Assembly: GCA_022385755.1 (NCBI GenBank)
Contig: MU278353.1
Coordinates: 829,000-892,999, forward strand
Reading direction: 5' to 3'
From: Trametopsis cervina
Lineage: Eukaryota > Basidiomycota > Agaricomycetes > Polyporales > Irpicaceae
Length of the DNA: 64,000 nucleotides
In this document: piece by piece, positions 52,446 through 63,382 of the stretch
Position numbering within the stretch: position 1 is the stretch's first letter
How the letters are laid out: each line of letters opens with the position of its first letter
The notes under the pieces: model-generated
Seen by the model: only the letters and a program-made list of their open reading frames with translations
Database searches by the model: none
Told to the model about the DNA's origin: nothing
Translations under genes and position numbers: made by a program

Positions 52446-55400
52446 TCACCGCCTGAGCGCAGACAACATCTTCGCGAGCGCATTGATCTGGCCCTTCTGC
52501 ACCTTCCTCGGCGAGCCCGCCACATCTCCCTCCTCGCTGCCATTCGCGTTCGCGAGGTCCGTCGCGCTCGCGCTCGCAGGCCGCTCCGAGATCGTATCGA
52601 GCCCGTACGCGTTCGCCTTTGGTTTCTTGTGCGTCTTGCGTTGTGGGGGTGCGCTGTATGTCACGTTCTCGGGGTCGATGTGTTGTTGTCGTGGGACCTC
52701 GTGCAGTTCCCAGGCGTGCCCGTCCATGACTATCAATATCATCCCACAATCAGCATCTACTTCCTCCTCAAATGAACAGACCGAAGCCACTCACACTTGA
52801 CATTAGCAGGCAACCGAATCTCCTTCCCATTCGCACGAATCGTCTGGCCCATAACCGGCGCCGGCGGGGCCGCATCCGCCTTCTTCGCAGCCCCAGTCCC
52901 AGCGGACCGCCAACTGGCATTCGACACGCTCGTAGCAGTAGTAGATACGCTCCTCACGCTCCCATTCGAGTACCTCGTGAACGCACTCGAGCTAGCGCTG
53001 CTCGACGCCATCGAGCTCCTCCAATTGCTGCTCGCAGTCGACGCGGACATCACAGACACCTGCGACGCAGACGCCGCCGGCGACCGCTGCTGCTGTTGCA
53101 TTTGTTGCTGCTGCTGCAATTGTTGCGAGAGCTGTTGAGAGTGGGGCTGTTGGGAGGAGTGTGGTTGAGCAAGCTGCGATTGTGATTGTGAAGATGGAGA
53201 TGGTGCATGTGACGCCGAAGACGATGAGAGCTGCGCGCGCGCGTTCGCAACGGTCGCATCGGAATGGACAGTCGACACGGACGAGACAGTATGTTGCGAC
53301 GACGACGCGTCAGAGGCGAGCGAGCCCGCGTACGGCGAGGACGACGCAGACGCAGAATAAGCCGAGTACCGCAGCGACGACGGGGCGCGCAACGACGATG
53401 ATGCCGACGAAGACGACGAAGCATAGCGCACGGGTGCAGCAGACGCGGAGGTCGCAGAAGAAGAACGAAGGGGAGACGAAGAAGAAAGCACGTCGGCGTT
53501 CCGTCTCCGGCTCGTATCAGCAAACGCACTCACCGTCGACGCCCCCCACATGCCCTCGCCCGGATCCGCGCGCGCGACGTACCTGCCCCCTCCCGCTCCC
53601 CCTGCCCCGGCCCTGCGCTCAAGCGACGCAACGCTCGAGCTGCCCGAGCCTGGCGGCTGGAGGTACGGGGACCGCTGTTGTTGGTACGGGTGGTTGCTGT
53701 TATTCTGAGCGAGGATGGAAGTGTTCGTGTGGTTACTGTTGTTGTTATAGGTAGAGTTGTGAATGGGAGTGGCGTTATGTGAGTGTGGGTGGGAGTGGGG
53801 GTGTGGGGGGAGAAGATGGCGCGGGAGCGAGGACGTGGATGAGGACGACAGGAACGAGGACGTCGATGCCGGTTTCGGCGCATCGAGGCCCATAATCAGG
53901 TTCGCGACATTGTTCACAGTCGCACTCGGCCCCTGCCCTCCTTGGCTTCCTCCTTGGCCTCCCAATCCTCCTTGGCTTCCTTGACCGCCCGTCATAACCT
54001 CCTTCGCAAGCACCCCATTCCCGCTAGAGCTATTACTCTTCCCAAAGCCCAACTTCCACTTACTCGGCTTCTTCGTCATCATCGGCTGATTCTGGCTCTC
54101 CTTCTCCTTCTCCTTATGCTGCTGCTGTTGCTGTTGCTGTTGCTGTTGGTGGTGAAGGAGGTTCTGCTGCTGAGACATCGACATCGGCACGAGCGCAACA
54201 GGCGGGGGCGCCATCGCCGCAACCGCCGTCGCAGCCCCAAACATCCCTCCTCCAAGTCCGCCGCTGTGATGATGGCCTCCAGTGGGTGAAAGCGGCGACG
54301 AGCGCGACGTCCGGCTGATCTCGCGCACCAACGCCTGACTCGCACTCGCGAGCACCTCAAGCGTCTGGTCCTGCACCGCCGCCGCGTTCGCACTCGCGGC
54401 AGCAGCAGCGCCCTTGCCCTTACGCGCACCACGTTTGCGTCTCTTGGCCTGCGACGCACTACGCGAGCCCATCGACTCCCTCTCCGCCTCCTCATTATCA
54501 TTGTCCACCTCATTCTCATTCTCCTCGTTCTCCTCACCCTCCTGGTCCAACACCGCCGGCAACCCTCCAATCCCCACCCCTCCAATGCCCATCCCCGCAA
54601 TCCCTCCAATCCCAATCCCAAGTCCAGACTCGCCAACCCAACTGGCCCTAGGGTTCGCCAACAAACTCTCCTCCCGACTCCCCGCCGCGCTCCCGCTCCT
54701 CAAGCTCGGTCTCCTCGAGTGCGGAACACTGCTCAACCGATGTCCATGCATATCCGCCAAGCTCAGACTCAAACTCGGCATCCTCGCATGGCCCGGTCTC
54801 ACCGCGCCCACTGCTGATGGTTGTCGCGGCGGGCTCGGAGCAAGCAAATCCGGCAGCCCCCTCGCCCACGCGCCAAACTCGCGCGCAGACGCACGCTGCG
54901 AGTCATCATTCGCACTGGGCAGGATGCAGAAGACGCGCGAGCACAGAAAGTCGGCGACGGCGGGGGTCATGCCTGCGAAGCGCGAGAGGAAGAAGCCGGT
55001 CGGGTTCTGTCGGTAGAGCGTGAAGGAGTGGCAGACGCCTTCGGTCGTGTCTGTCCAGGGGTTGTAGTGGTACAACCTACACGCGGGTAAGCATTCGTCA
55101 GATGCAGCCGATTAAATGTGGAGGAGGGACTCACATGTTGATGAGGACGATCCCGAGCGACCACACGTCCGCCGCGCGCGGCATGTACGTCGGATGCAGG
55201 TTGTTGCGGCACTCTACGTTATCATCAGCCTTCATTGGCCACACCTCACGAAAAAAAACGAGGAGAGACGCACCATAGCTCATATACGGCGCACTCCCGC
55301 AGTCCATATCCGCCGAATGCACGTCCGTCGTGCTCAGCCCAAAATCCGTGAGCTTCACGACCACCTTCCTCTCCCTCCTCACAACCATCTCCACCACCTC

Positions 55401-57102
55401 CCCTTTCTCTCCCTCACCTCCTTCCCTCTCCTCTCCCTTTTCTCCATCTCCCGTGCTTCCTCTCTCACCACGTTCTTTCTCACCACGCTCAACGGATCCC
55501 CGCTTGCGCGGCTCCCTAACCTCCAACACCCCATCCGTAACAATAAAATTCTCCGGCTTAATATCCCTATGAAAAACCCCATGCTCATGGCACGTCGCGA
55601 CCGCATCGCACATCTGGCCAAACATGCTCGCCACGAGCTTAAGACGCGTCCGGCCCAGCAGGCTCGCCGCGCTCAGGCTGCCCAGCAGGCTCGGCGTCGG
55701 CGGCGTGCGTGCGCTGCAGGCGGATTCTTCCGACGACGACGGCGGTGACGACGAAGGAGTCGACGATGACGAAGGAGACGAAGACGAGGAGGGATGGAGG
55801 GAGGGGTGGAGGGTGGAGGAGGATGGGAGAGGGGAGGCAGGCTCGTAATGATCACGCGCCTGCTCGAGGAAATAGAACAGGTCTTCGCCGGGCACGAACT
55901 CGAGCAGGAGCAGCAGGAACGACGGGGTGTCGAGCACCCTGTGCAGCGACACGATGTTCGGGTGCAGCGGGAGGCTCTGGTGGATCTGTGCCTGCGTTAT
56001 CCATCCAACATTAGTTCACACATTATACAGTGGAAGGAAAGAAGGGTAAACGCACCTCGAAGATCTGCGCAGCCAAAGCATCCGCATCGAGGTTCGCCTT
56101 GCTCAACAGCTTAATCGCATACTCGCGCCCATACCTGCTCTCCTTCTCCATCTCCTTCTCCCTGCGCTCCGTCCACTCCTCACCATGCCCATCCATGCTC
56201 ATATCAAGATCCGCCCCATCATCCTCACACCCATGCCCGTCAGATGAAGCCGACACATTGTCACTCTCAGCGCCAACGCGCTCGCGCACGAGGTACACAA
56301 CCGCATAACTCCCCGTGCCCAACCGCCTCACGACCTCGAACGTCCTTGCCGGTTCCTCAGGCGACGGCACCGCGATGCTCGACGTCCGTTGGCTCGCTGC
56401 CGGTTGTTGTTGTTGTTCCTTGACGACAGCAGGCGCACGAAGATCGCGCTCGCGCTCGTCGTGTTGCAGGAGCGGCGGGATCGGAACCCGACGCACAAGC
56501 TCGCCCTGCAGACGCAAGCCCTCTCCGATCCTGTCTCCAGGCGAGAGTACATCAAGCACGTCGTCCGCCGAGAACGCAGACGAGCGCGTGCTGACGTCCG
56601 TGTCCGTATGCGCTAGAGCAAGCGCGAGGGCGGGTGCAGGAAGGGGAAGGGGCGGACGGGCGACGGGGACAGGTGCGGACGGGAGGTATGGCGAGCGGGG
56701 CGGTTTGGGCGAGGCGAGGGCTGTACTGGGGAATGGGTATGCGGTGGGGATGGACGGTGTTGGTGGGAGCGAGGGCGAGGCGGATGAGCTGGAGGGCGAG
56801 GAGGGGAATGCGGTCGTTATGGAGAGGGGGAGCGGGGAGTGGGCAAAGGCGGCTGGGATGGAGACGCGCCGTTCGATGCGCTTCTGTGGAGGCGGCGGCG
56901 GCTGCGATGATGCTGACGCTGACGCTGGGGATGCGGAGGCGGTTGCGGCGACGGTTGCTAGCGGCGAGGAGGGTGCATGGTGGGCTGCGCCTGGGGACGA
57001 TGCTTGCTGCTGCTGCTGGTGTTTGTTGGAGCGGGGGCCGCGGTTCTTGGGCTTCGAGGTCGTGATAGAGAGCGGGGGAAGCTGGACAGAGTATTGCAAC
57101 AT
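52446..57102 (-). CDS. Ran1/Ksp1-type serine/threonine protein kinase, very long
   Basis: Protein kinase of the Ran1/Ksp1 group (nutrient, meiosis and pseudohyphal-growth regulators in yeasts). The ATG at 57102 gives MLQYSVQLPPLSITTSKPK and a 250-residue Ser/Pro/Ala-rich N-terminus. The kinase domain: P-loop VRRLGTGSYAVVYLVRE, an acidic insert, YAIKLLSKANLD (catalytic Lys), SFLLLLLEFVPGEDLFYFLE, a Ser/Pro insert, CHEHGVFHRDIKPENFIVTD (HRD loop), KLTDFGLSTTDVHSADM (DFG), then CGSAPYMSY joined over an intron to ECRNNLHPTYMPRAADVWSL, and NPWTDTTEGV. The diagnostic CGSAPYMSYECRNN block identifies the family. A C-terminal region of over 600 residues is low-complexity (poly-Gln near 54.1-54.2 kb, Gly- and Ser-rich). 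A GTGAGT intron joins ANVK to FMDGHAWELHEVPRQQH, and the protein ends QINALAKMLSALRR. About 1,250 residues. Confidence 0.92.
54118..54160 (-). repeat. CAG/CAA repeat encoding poly-glutamine in the kinase tail
   Basis: Plus-strand GCTGCTGTTGCTGTTG.. reads on the minus strand as alternating CAG/CAA codons giving about 12 Gln in a row after LLHH. Mixed codons suggest a fairly stable tract. Confidence 0.8.
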
Positions 57103-58935
57103 TTGGAAAATGCAAAGGGTTCGTTAGAGAAGCAACGGAGACGGGAAGAATTGATGATATGATGTATGATGGTGGATGATTGGATGGGTGGTTAATGAAG
57201 CGATGGCTGGTTGGGAAAGAAAGTAAGGGAACAAGCAAAACTAGGTGTGCGGATGTGTAGCCTATGTGGGGGAGATGTATGTACGGTACAGGGGTCGGAT
57301 ATGCGGTGGCTGCGCTCTGATCTCCTGGATGCGAGAGTGGGAGGGAAGAGGGGAGGGGGGTGGAGGGACGATTAGAGGGTGCTGCGTGCGATGATATGCA
57401 TACGACGGTGTACGAGGAGACTGGTGGGGAATCCGATAGAACTAGAGTTGCCTGTGTTGCGAGCGAAGGGTGGTGGGTGAAAAAAGGAAGAAGAAGAAGA
57501 ATGGTCTGCCTCGTCGGGGGAGAGAGATGAGATGAGTGTCGAGCCAAAGCCTGTGTGTGAGGAACAGCTCTCGAGCAGACGACAGGGCTCGAGAGAGAGA
57601 GCGGGGCCTGTGCTGCTGTGTGTGCTGCTGTGTGTGGTGGGGGTGAGAAGCGGGAAAGCCGATGTGCGTGAGTGACCAGTCGTCGTGTGCAGGAGTAGCT
57701 GCGTTTGACGGACGACGTTGGAGGGGCGGTCGTGCACGGTACTACGGACGGTGAGGACGGGACGGGCAGAGGCAAGTTGACGGGGGAGGACGAAGGTAGG
57801 ATGGGAGGAGCGGAGATTGAAACGGGGAAGGGATAAGGATGCACACGGTCAGAGGGAGCATATGCTACGCGCGGAAGCGATCGTGGGAGACGCACCGAGC
57901 ACGAATGCGACCGAGCCGGCGACGGGCGGTCGGTGGTGGCGGAGGCTGCGGTGGGCGAGAGGTGCGCAGATGCGAGGTGTTGTGTGGCGAGCAGGCGAGG
58001 AGGGGGGCGAGGGAGAGGGAGAGAGCGAGAGGGACGGGCGAGGGAAACGGGCGAGAGCGCACTGAGAGCACACTCAAACAGACGCAGGGGGGAACGGCAA
58101 TCGCAGACAGCCTCGCACAGGAACAAGCGAAAGAGAGACGCCCCCCTCGCAGGCGTTGTTGTTGTCGGTGCGTGCAGCGCATGGATGTGACGGGTAGCGT
58201 GGTGGAAGCACATGCTGCGGTGAGCATGCGCATCTTTCAGCGGACAGGCGAGCCGGGTGCATCGCCCGTCCACGCAGGACGCCTCCATATGGCGCACACC
58301 ACCCAACCACGCCCGCACTCGTCCCTCCCACATGCAACACTCACTCACAGTGTGCACGAACCCCAGCCTTTACCTTGCACCCGCCAATCACCCACATCAT
58401 TCACTGCATCTCACGCGTACACGTACATTCCACCGTGGCCGCGGCTCCGTCAACCTTCATCCCCCTCGCGCCAAGCGCGCTCACTCCCACCCTCGCGCCA
58501 AGCCTCTCACTGTCCACGCTGGCCACGCTGGCGAAACCTCGAACCATCCGAATATTCGACCACGCAAGCCGCCGGGTCAACCGCAGCCACGGAAGCTTCA
58601 CCGCGCACAGCCCATCCGTCAGTTGATGTACCTGCGTGAGAGCCGAAGCGTGTGTGTACCACCCCAGTCTCATCCTCGCGCGCCCCATCACCATCCCTCC
58701 CCTTCTCAATCACGCCCCAGCCGCCGGTACACACACTGCCCTCCCACGCCCGCTCGCCTCCGCAGCCGCGGCATCCTCCGCCCACCACAACCACAACCAA
58801 CCTTCTTCACCCTCCCTTCCCGCGCTCGCCACCCATCCCAGGCTTGCCTACCGTACCCACACAGATCAGCCCTTGCAACAGAACTTCGCCCGGTCACGGA
58901 CACGCTGCGCTGTTGCGTCGCGCGATAATCACGAT
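57103..58935. other. GC-rich leader/promoter region of the kinase gene
   Basis: 1.8 kb of skewed sequence (pyrimidine-rich on the minus strand) upstream of the kinase. It contains a perfect 9-bp inverted repeat (57568-57576 and 57587-57595) around a 10-nt loop, and CTGCTGTGTG repeats near 57610-57640. Long open frames, including one of 601 codons on the minus strand (56552-58357) and one of 266 codons on the plus strand (57839-58639), are rejected as composition artefacts. Confidence 0.45.
57568..57595. repeat. Inverted repeat, 9-bp stem and 10-nt loop
   Basis: CTCTCGAGC and GCTCGAGAG are exact reverse complements separated by ten bases, about 470 nt upstream of the kinase ATG. If transcribed it would form a strong GC-rich hairpin in the leader; as DNA it carries two CTCGAG sites. 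Confidence 0.6.
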
Positions 58936-59696
58936 GTCAACAGCCCGTGGCGATGCGAGTATGTCCGGAAATCTGGAAGTCCATTATCCCCAATACCAAC
59001 TACAGTACGACACACTCTAATCTGTCGCCGTGCGCACGTCGTCCTCGGCCTCCGTCTACAATACGCGATTATACGATTGTACCGTAGGCGCAGCAGCAGC
59101 ACGCGCGGTGTATCCTCGGCACGAACGGCACGCCAGATACTCAAACACTCAAACTCCAGGGATTCGCAATACACTACCACCGTCCGTTACCACCGGCACT
59201 GCTTCTCAATCTACTGTACGCGTCTCAACCACCCTGTCCGACACCACACCGCCCGTCTCATCCATCTAATCCTTCCGCACCTGCGAAGACAAAACACATC
59301 CGCCAAGCAGGCACACCACCACGCCCTCCTCTCCGCTCCCCGCCACACACCACACACCACACGCGCAGCCGTACCTGCACTAACACTAACACTAACCGTG
59401 CCTGTGTTGCAATCACCCGTCCGTCCCATATGCTGATCCATCCACCTTCATCATAATGAATCTCCCCCTGCCTTTCTTCCATACTGCTCTCATCCGTTCT
59501 TCCGCTCTGTGCTCATCGCTCTTACTTCACTTCACTATATCAGAGCACAGCACAGCAAACAGCGTCACACGACAGCCCCGCCCCGGCGGCCCGCTCGCTC
59601 GACGGCAATGAAGGACCTGACAGGCACCCGTACCGCCGTGGCGCGGCGTGGTGTTTTCTCGGATGCGCACCGCGTGCGTTCTTCTTGTCCCCTGTC
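58936..59696. other. Low-complexity GC-rich region, no supported gene
   Basis: A possible short start MSTARGDASMSGNLEVHYPQ (58936 on the plus strand) is followed by a stop, or by a GTATGT intron-like sequence. The frames after it (Ala-rich or Arg/His-rich) have no motifs, and I could not decide between the possible joins. It is recorded as an unresolved candidate only. Confidence 0.2.
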
Positions 59697-59714
59697 TCCT
59701 GCTGCACATCGAGT

Positions 59715-59999
59715 TTCTGGAACACGCGCACGGAGCGTAATGTCCGGCTCGAGGATGCAAAAATACGGCACGTCGAATGCATCATGCACATGTCGGTTTT
59801 ACAGTTTACAGTACGGTACTGCAGCATGCGTCGTAAAACATCATGCACTGTGGACGCCTTCCACATTCTGGAACACTCCCGCACACACTCATGTTCGACG
59901 CCCTTGGCAGACTGGCGCGACACGCACGACGGGCGGAGCCCCAAACCGAGAATGTCCGGCTCGAGGACGGCACACCCGTGGCACGTCGCGAGTTTGGCA
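59715..59999 (+). repeat. Degenerate direct duplication, about 212-bp period
   Basis: The 17-mer AATGTCCGGCTCGAGGA occurs at 59739-59755 and again at 59951-59967. It is followed in both copies by GGCACGTCG (about 59768 and 59989). It is preceded by TTCTGGAACAC (59715 and 59866) at different distances, so the copies have diverged by indels. No coding role seen. Confidence 0.55.
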
Positions 60000-60679
60000 T
60001 TTGGCGTTTTGGGTCGACAGGTGCGTGTGTCTGCTGTCTGCCGCTGTCTGTCTATCCGGTAGTGTGTGTCGGTGCGGATCAGGGACGGGTGTACTGTACT
60101 GGTGTGCCGGTCGGCTTGCGGGCTGGCGATGTGTGGTCAATGTGGTCCGCCCGCCCGCCCGACTCGTGTCTCGGATAGATTTGCTACCGCTGCCTCATCG
60201 GCACCGGCTCTGAAATGTCGACGGACGGAGGCAGATACCGTACTTGCGCACAGTGCTCATCATCATCATTGGATTATCAGCGGCGCAGGTCGGATCTCGT
60301 GCAATGACCAGCATGCCGCCTTGCCCAGCCAAGCACATCACAGTTACACTTACTTCCAAGGCTTAGATCAAGCACGGTGTACCATAAACCCCGTCTACGT
60401 GTACACTGCCGTACGCACCGCGGGGCGAGGGGCGAGGGGCTGACACACGCTTTGCACGTCACTCGACGCTTGCACGGCGTGCGTGCGTGAGGGCACTCAC
60501 GTACGTACGGGGAGACGCAGGACGGTAAACTGCGAGTGCAATGCGCACATACGTCCAACGGAGGCAGATCAGACAGCACTGTACTGGCGATCAGACCCGT
60601 CCGTTCTGCCTCCGCGACCGCTACGAATACTGTACGGTAATGTTGGTGTACCGATCACGCGTTCGTTCGACGCTTGATT

Positions 60680-60968
60680 GAATACAGTACAGAAATGATA
60701 CAGTACGTATTTAGAGTGTAGACTACCCAAATGCACGATGATATTTATATATGAACACGAATACACGTCGAGATCGAGAACCCGGACCTGCGTCGTTCGT
60801 TCGTTCGGCCAGCCATACGGTCCGAGCACCACATACAGTCCCAGTCCGTCCTTTCCTGTAACAAAATAGGCAAACCCGACGTCTGTCGGAGAGCGCGCGA
60901 ACTCGAAGCGGACGTGCATAGAGTACAGTACAGTACTGTATAGAGTACCGAAGTTCGTACGTACGAAC
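60680..60968. repeat. Cluster of GTAC-rich palindromes
   Basis: ATACAGTACAG, GATACAGTACGTAT and GAGTACAGTACAGTACTGTA lie within 270 bp, closing with a perfect 16-bp palindrome GTTCGTACGTACGAAC at 60953-60968. TACAGTACTGTA at about 60928-60939 is also self-complementary. More isolated copies of the CAGTAC/GTACTG core occur at about 59.81, 60.09, 60.57 and 62.01 kb. Confidence 0.6.
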
Positions 60969-61053
60969 CCCACGCGCGATCTCTACGCGCGATCGTCGCA
61001 GCGCACCGTGGCACAGCTTTACTCTAAACCATCTCATCTCATCTCTCCCATAC

Positions 61054-61087
61054 CGACTCTGCATCAACACCGACTCTGCATCAACCA
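61054..61087 (+). repeat. Tandem 17-bp duplication
   Basis: CCGACTCTGCATCAACA is followed immediately by CCGACTCTGCATCAACC, an almost exact head-to-tail duplication. No coding frame supported here. Confidence 0.75.
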
Positions 61088-61540
61088 CGAGAGCGCAGGA
61101 GCACGAGACGGGTGTCACGCGCGCGCGCACACGACACCCAAAAACCTCGTCGACGGCGACGGCGATCTCGACTGAACAGAACAGAAAAGTACGCACGCAC
61201 GTCTGTCCCCGCGTGCGCGAGCTACCGCACGGAGTCGCAGAAGAAGAACCCTGTGTGTCACGCTTTTCGGCGTGGCTTCTGCGGCTTCTCGAGCTTCGAC
61301 CGTGCGCACGCTCGCACGTACGTATTGCACGTATGCACAGCCTTGCTTCTTCTATTGCTAGTGGATGGCCAGAAGCTGGCTTTGTGTGACTATGCAAACT
61401 TCTTGTATGGCTGAGCGAGCTAAAGTTGGGCTTGCCCGTGTATGGACTGGCCAGCTGGCGGGGCGCTGGGGAAGTGGGAGGACGATTCGGGTAGTCGCGC
61501 GGTCGAGGGCTGCCCTGCGGTGCGTGCGTATGTTGTTGTC

Positions 61541-62975
61541 GCGCCACATCTCGCCGACGGAAGCGCGATATGTGTGTTGGTGGGTGTCGTGCGGTGTCGT
61601 GCACGGGGTGCTCGAGAGATAGAGCGAGCCCGCATGACCTGTATTTCTGTGAAGGAAAAAAACAGAAATGAGATTGCATTGAGTACTGAGCAACGCACCG
61701 ACAGTTGTTAGCCCCGTCACACCGACGGACGAAAACGCGACGTTCGTGGAAGTGCAGCGTGCACAGGGCGCACGCGTGATAAGGCGGTCCGCATGACTTG
61801 CCTTCGTGAAGCAAGAGAAGCGGGATATAATCAAGGACTGGACGCACCGCGCGCACGCTGAACAGTCCAGTACGGCCGAGAGGCGGGAGCCGCGTGTCAC
61901 AGTCCCGCCCCATCTCCCCGACGCATGCACAGGCGGGCGTGGCAAGGCACGTCTTGGGGTGCTCGAGAGCGATAAGCCAGTGCGCGTGATCTACATCGCA
62001 GAAAACGAGAAGCATACTGTACTACTGTGCATAAGATGGAATTGAACATCGAGCATTGATTCAGTGGACATAGCGTACCGTGTGCACGCCAAATACGGTC
62101 TCGCAGCGGGTTGGACCTGCCATGTCTTCCCGACGAATCCTCGACACTCTGTAAGTATGGCAAGGCACGCCTGCGTTGTCCACGGGGTGCGAGAGATAAG
62201 GACGTCCGCGTGAGCTGAGCTGTGCTGTTTTGTGTAAGAAAAGCGCAATAAGATCGAAGTCGTAAACGAGCATGATAAACAACCCATGCCGCACAAGGGT
62301 AATGCAGCGGGTGTGCTGAGGCACCGACGATGTATATCCCGCCACATCCACCGACGAAGGCGCGACCTTCCTTCATGTGAGCATATCATGTATGCACGGG
62401 GCGCATGAGAGATGAGCCCAGTCCGCGTGAGCTGAGCTATAAAAGAAGGCATAATAAGAACATTCATTTGAGCATGCATGATTGGACACACCGCACGACA
62501 ATACGGTCTCGTGGCGGGCGTAGTCTTCCGCGGAGCATGGACCCTCACATCGCCTAAGGAATCGACAACCGTGCATCCCGTCACATCCACCGACGAAGAC
62601 GCGACCTATGTGTGGGGACGGCATGCACAGGGTGCATGAGAGATAAGCCAGGCCGCGTGAGCTGGACTGTAGAAAGAAGGATATAATAAGAAGGTTAATT
62701 TAAACATGATTGAACACACCGTCTCCGTCTGACCATGACTGGACACACCACACGACGCTACGGTCTCGTAGCGGGTGTAGTCGTTCATGTCGCACGAATC
62801 CTCACACCGCCTTAGGAATCGACAGACGTACTTCCCGCCATATCCGCCGACGAAAACGCGATGTTTGTGTAGGAACATCATGCATGATGTTTTCAAGCGA
62901 TAAGCTCGCCCGTGTGACCTGAGCTGGATACAAAACAAATGAGATCGAAGAGAGAAGGGCTAGCTGGACATACCG
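61541..62975 (-). repeat. Degenerate seven-unit tandem array with splice-like signals
   Basis: At least seven related units can be aligned by eye. One plus-strand anchor, CCCGCCACATCCACCGACGA plus variants, starts near 61541, 61714, 61903, 62337, 62577 and 62834. A second core resembling GAGAGATAAGCCAGTCCGCG recurs near 61609, 61776, 61959, 62185, 62398, 62630 and 62889. Spacing is 167-259 bp. A third element, TGGACACACCGCACGAC followed by TACGGTCTCG, lies between units. On the minus strand the third element reads G|GTRTGTCCA (donor-like), and the sequence before the second core reads as a pyrimidine tract ending in CAG or TAG (acceptor-like). The two cleanest blocks between these signals are both exactly 175 nt. 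The array lies 3' of GOT1 on the same strand. Function unknown. Confidence 0.7.
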
Positions 62976-63129
62976 TGCAGTACGAACACGCAGTTAGCCT
63001 ATTCTGGCCATAGCCGTGGACGCAGAAAACCCCGCATGTATCGCACCAAATCGAGGCTAATGCGTCCTTGAAGCAGTGACGACTATCTCCAGCTCTCGTC
63101 TGTCCGAACGGATAAAAGCATCCGTACAT
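62581..63129 (-). CDS. Possible small Cys-rich protein gene at the GOT1-proximal end of the repeat array
   Basis: Unrecognised and speculative. Exon 1 (63129-62974, 52 codons) begins ATG and encodes MYGCFYPFGQTRAGDSRHCF with further CDTCGVFC and CSYC groups. A 50-nt intron (62973-62924; GTATGT..CCAG) joins exon 2 (62923-62749, 175 nt), whose product includes RVFVGGYGGKYVCRFLRRCE. An 82-nt intron (62748-62667; GTGTGT..ACAG) leads to exon 3, which ends at TGA (62583-62581) after LTRPGLSLMHPVHAV and RSRLRRWM. Exon lengths sum to 417 nt, in phase throughout, giving 138 residues. There is no signal peptide. Exons 2 and 3 are array units 7 and 6. The stretch could equally be untranslated or the 3' extension of the GOT1 transcript. 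Confidence 0.28.
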
Positions 63130-63382
63130 TGGGACGGACCGATTTGAACAGCGGGGTAGCTTCTAGACCAGGTCTTCGGCCAGTTGGTAGCCCCCGTAAG
63201 AGGCTCGCCGTCCGTCTCATCGCCATATGTGCGTACGCGCATGTATGCGCCCCTCGCAGCGGCACCACTCACCTGAATAGCGGCTTCGCGCCTCCGGGAA
63301 CTCAGACTGCACAACGCACATTCGACCAGCAAAGCAAAAACGCGTGAAATATTCGTGGGTACGTGTGCGTGAATGGCATTCG
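63130..63382. other. Sequence 3' of GOT1
   Basis: 250 bp between the GOT1 stop and the first candidate exon of the repeat region. Possibly the GOT1 3' UTR. A further GT-AG pair (63287-63288 region) is possible but not supported by a frame. Confidence 0.35.

Noticed and set aside
56552..58357. 601-codon minus-strand open frame overlapping the kinase N-terminus
   Set aside because: It lies in another frame of the same strand as the kinase and is Ser/Pro/His/Arg-rich throughout, as expected of shifted frames in GC-rich low-complexity DNA. The kinase frame itself has recognised motifs.
60723..62015. 430-codon minus-strand open frame across the palindrome cluster and part of the repeat array
   Set aside because: It crosses several intron-like signals and unrelated sequences. 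It is Cys/His/Arg/Ser-rich and has no recognisable domain. GC-rich repeats readily lack stops in one frame.
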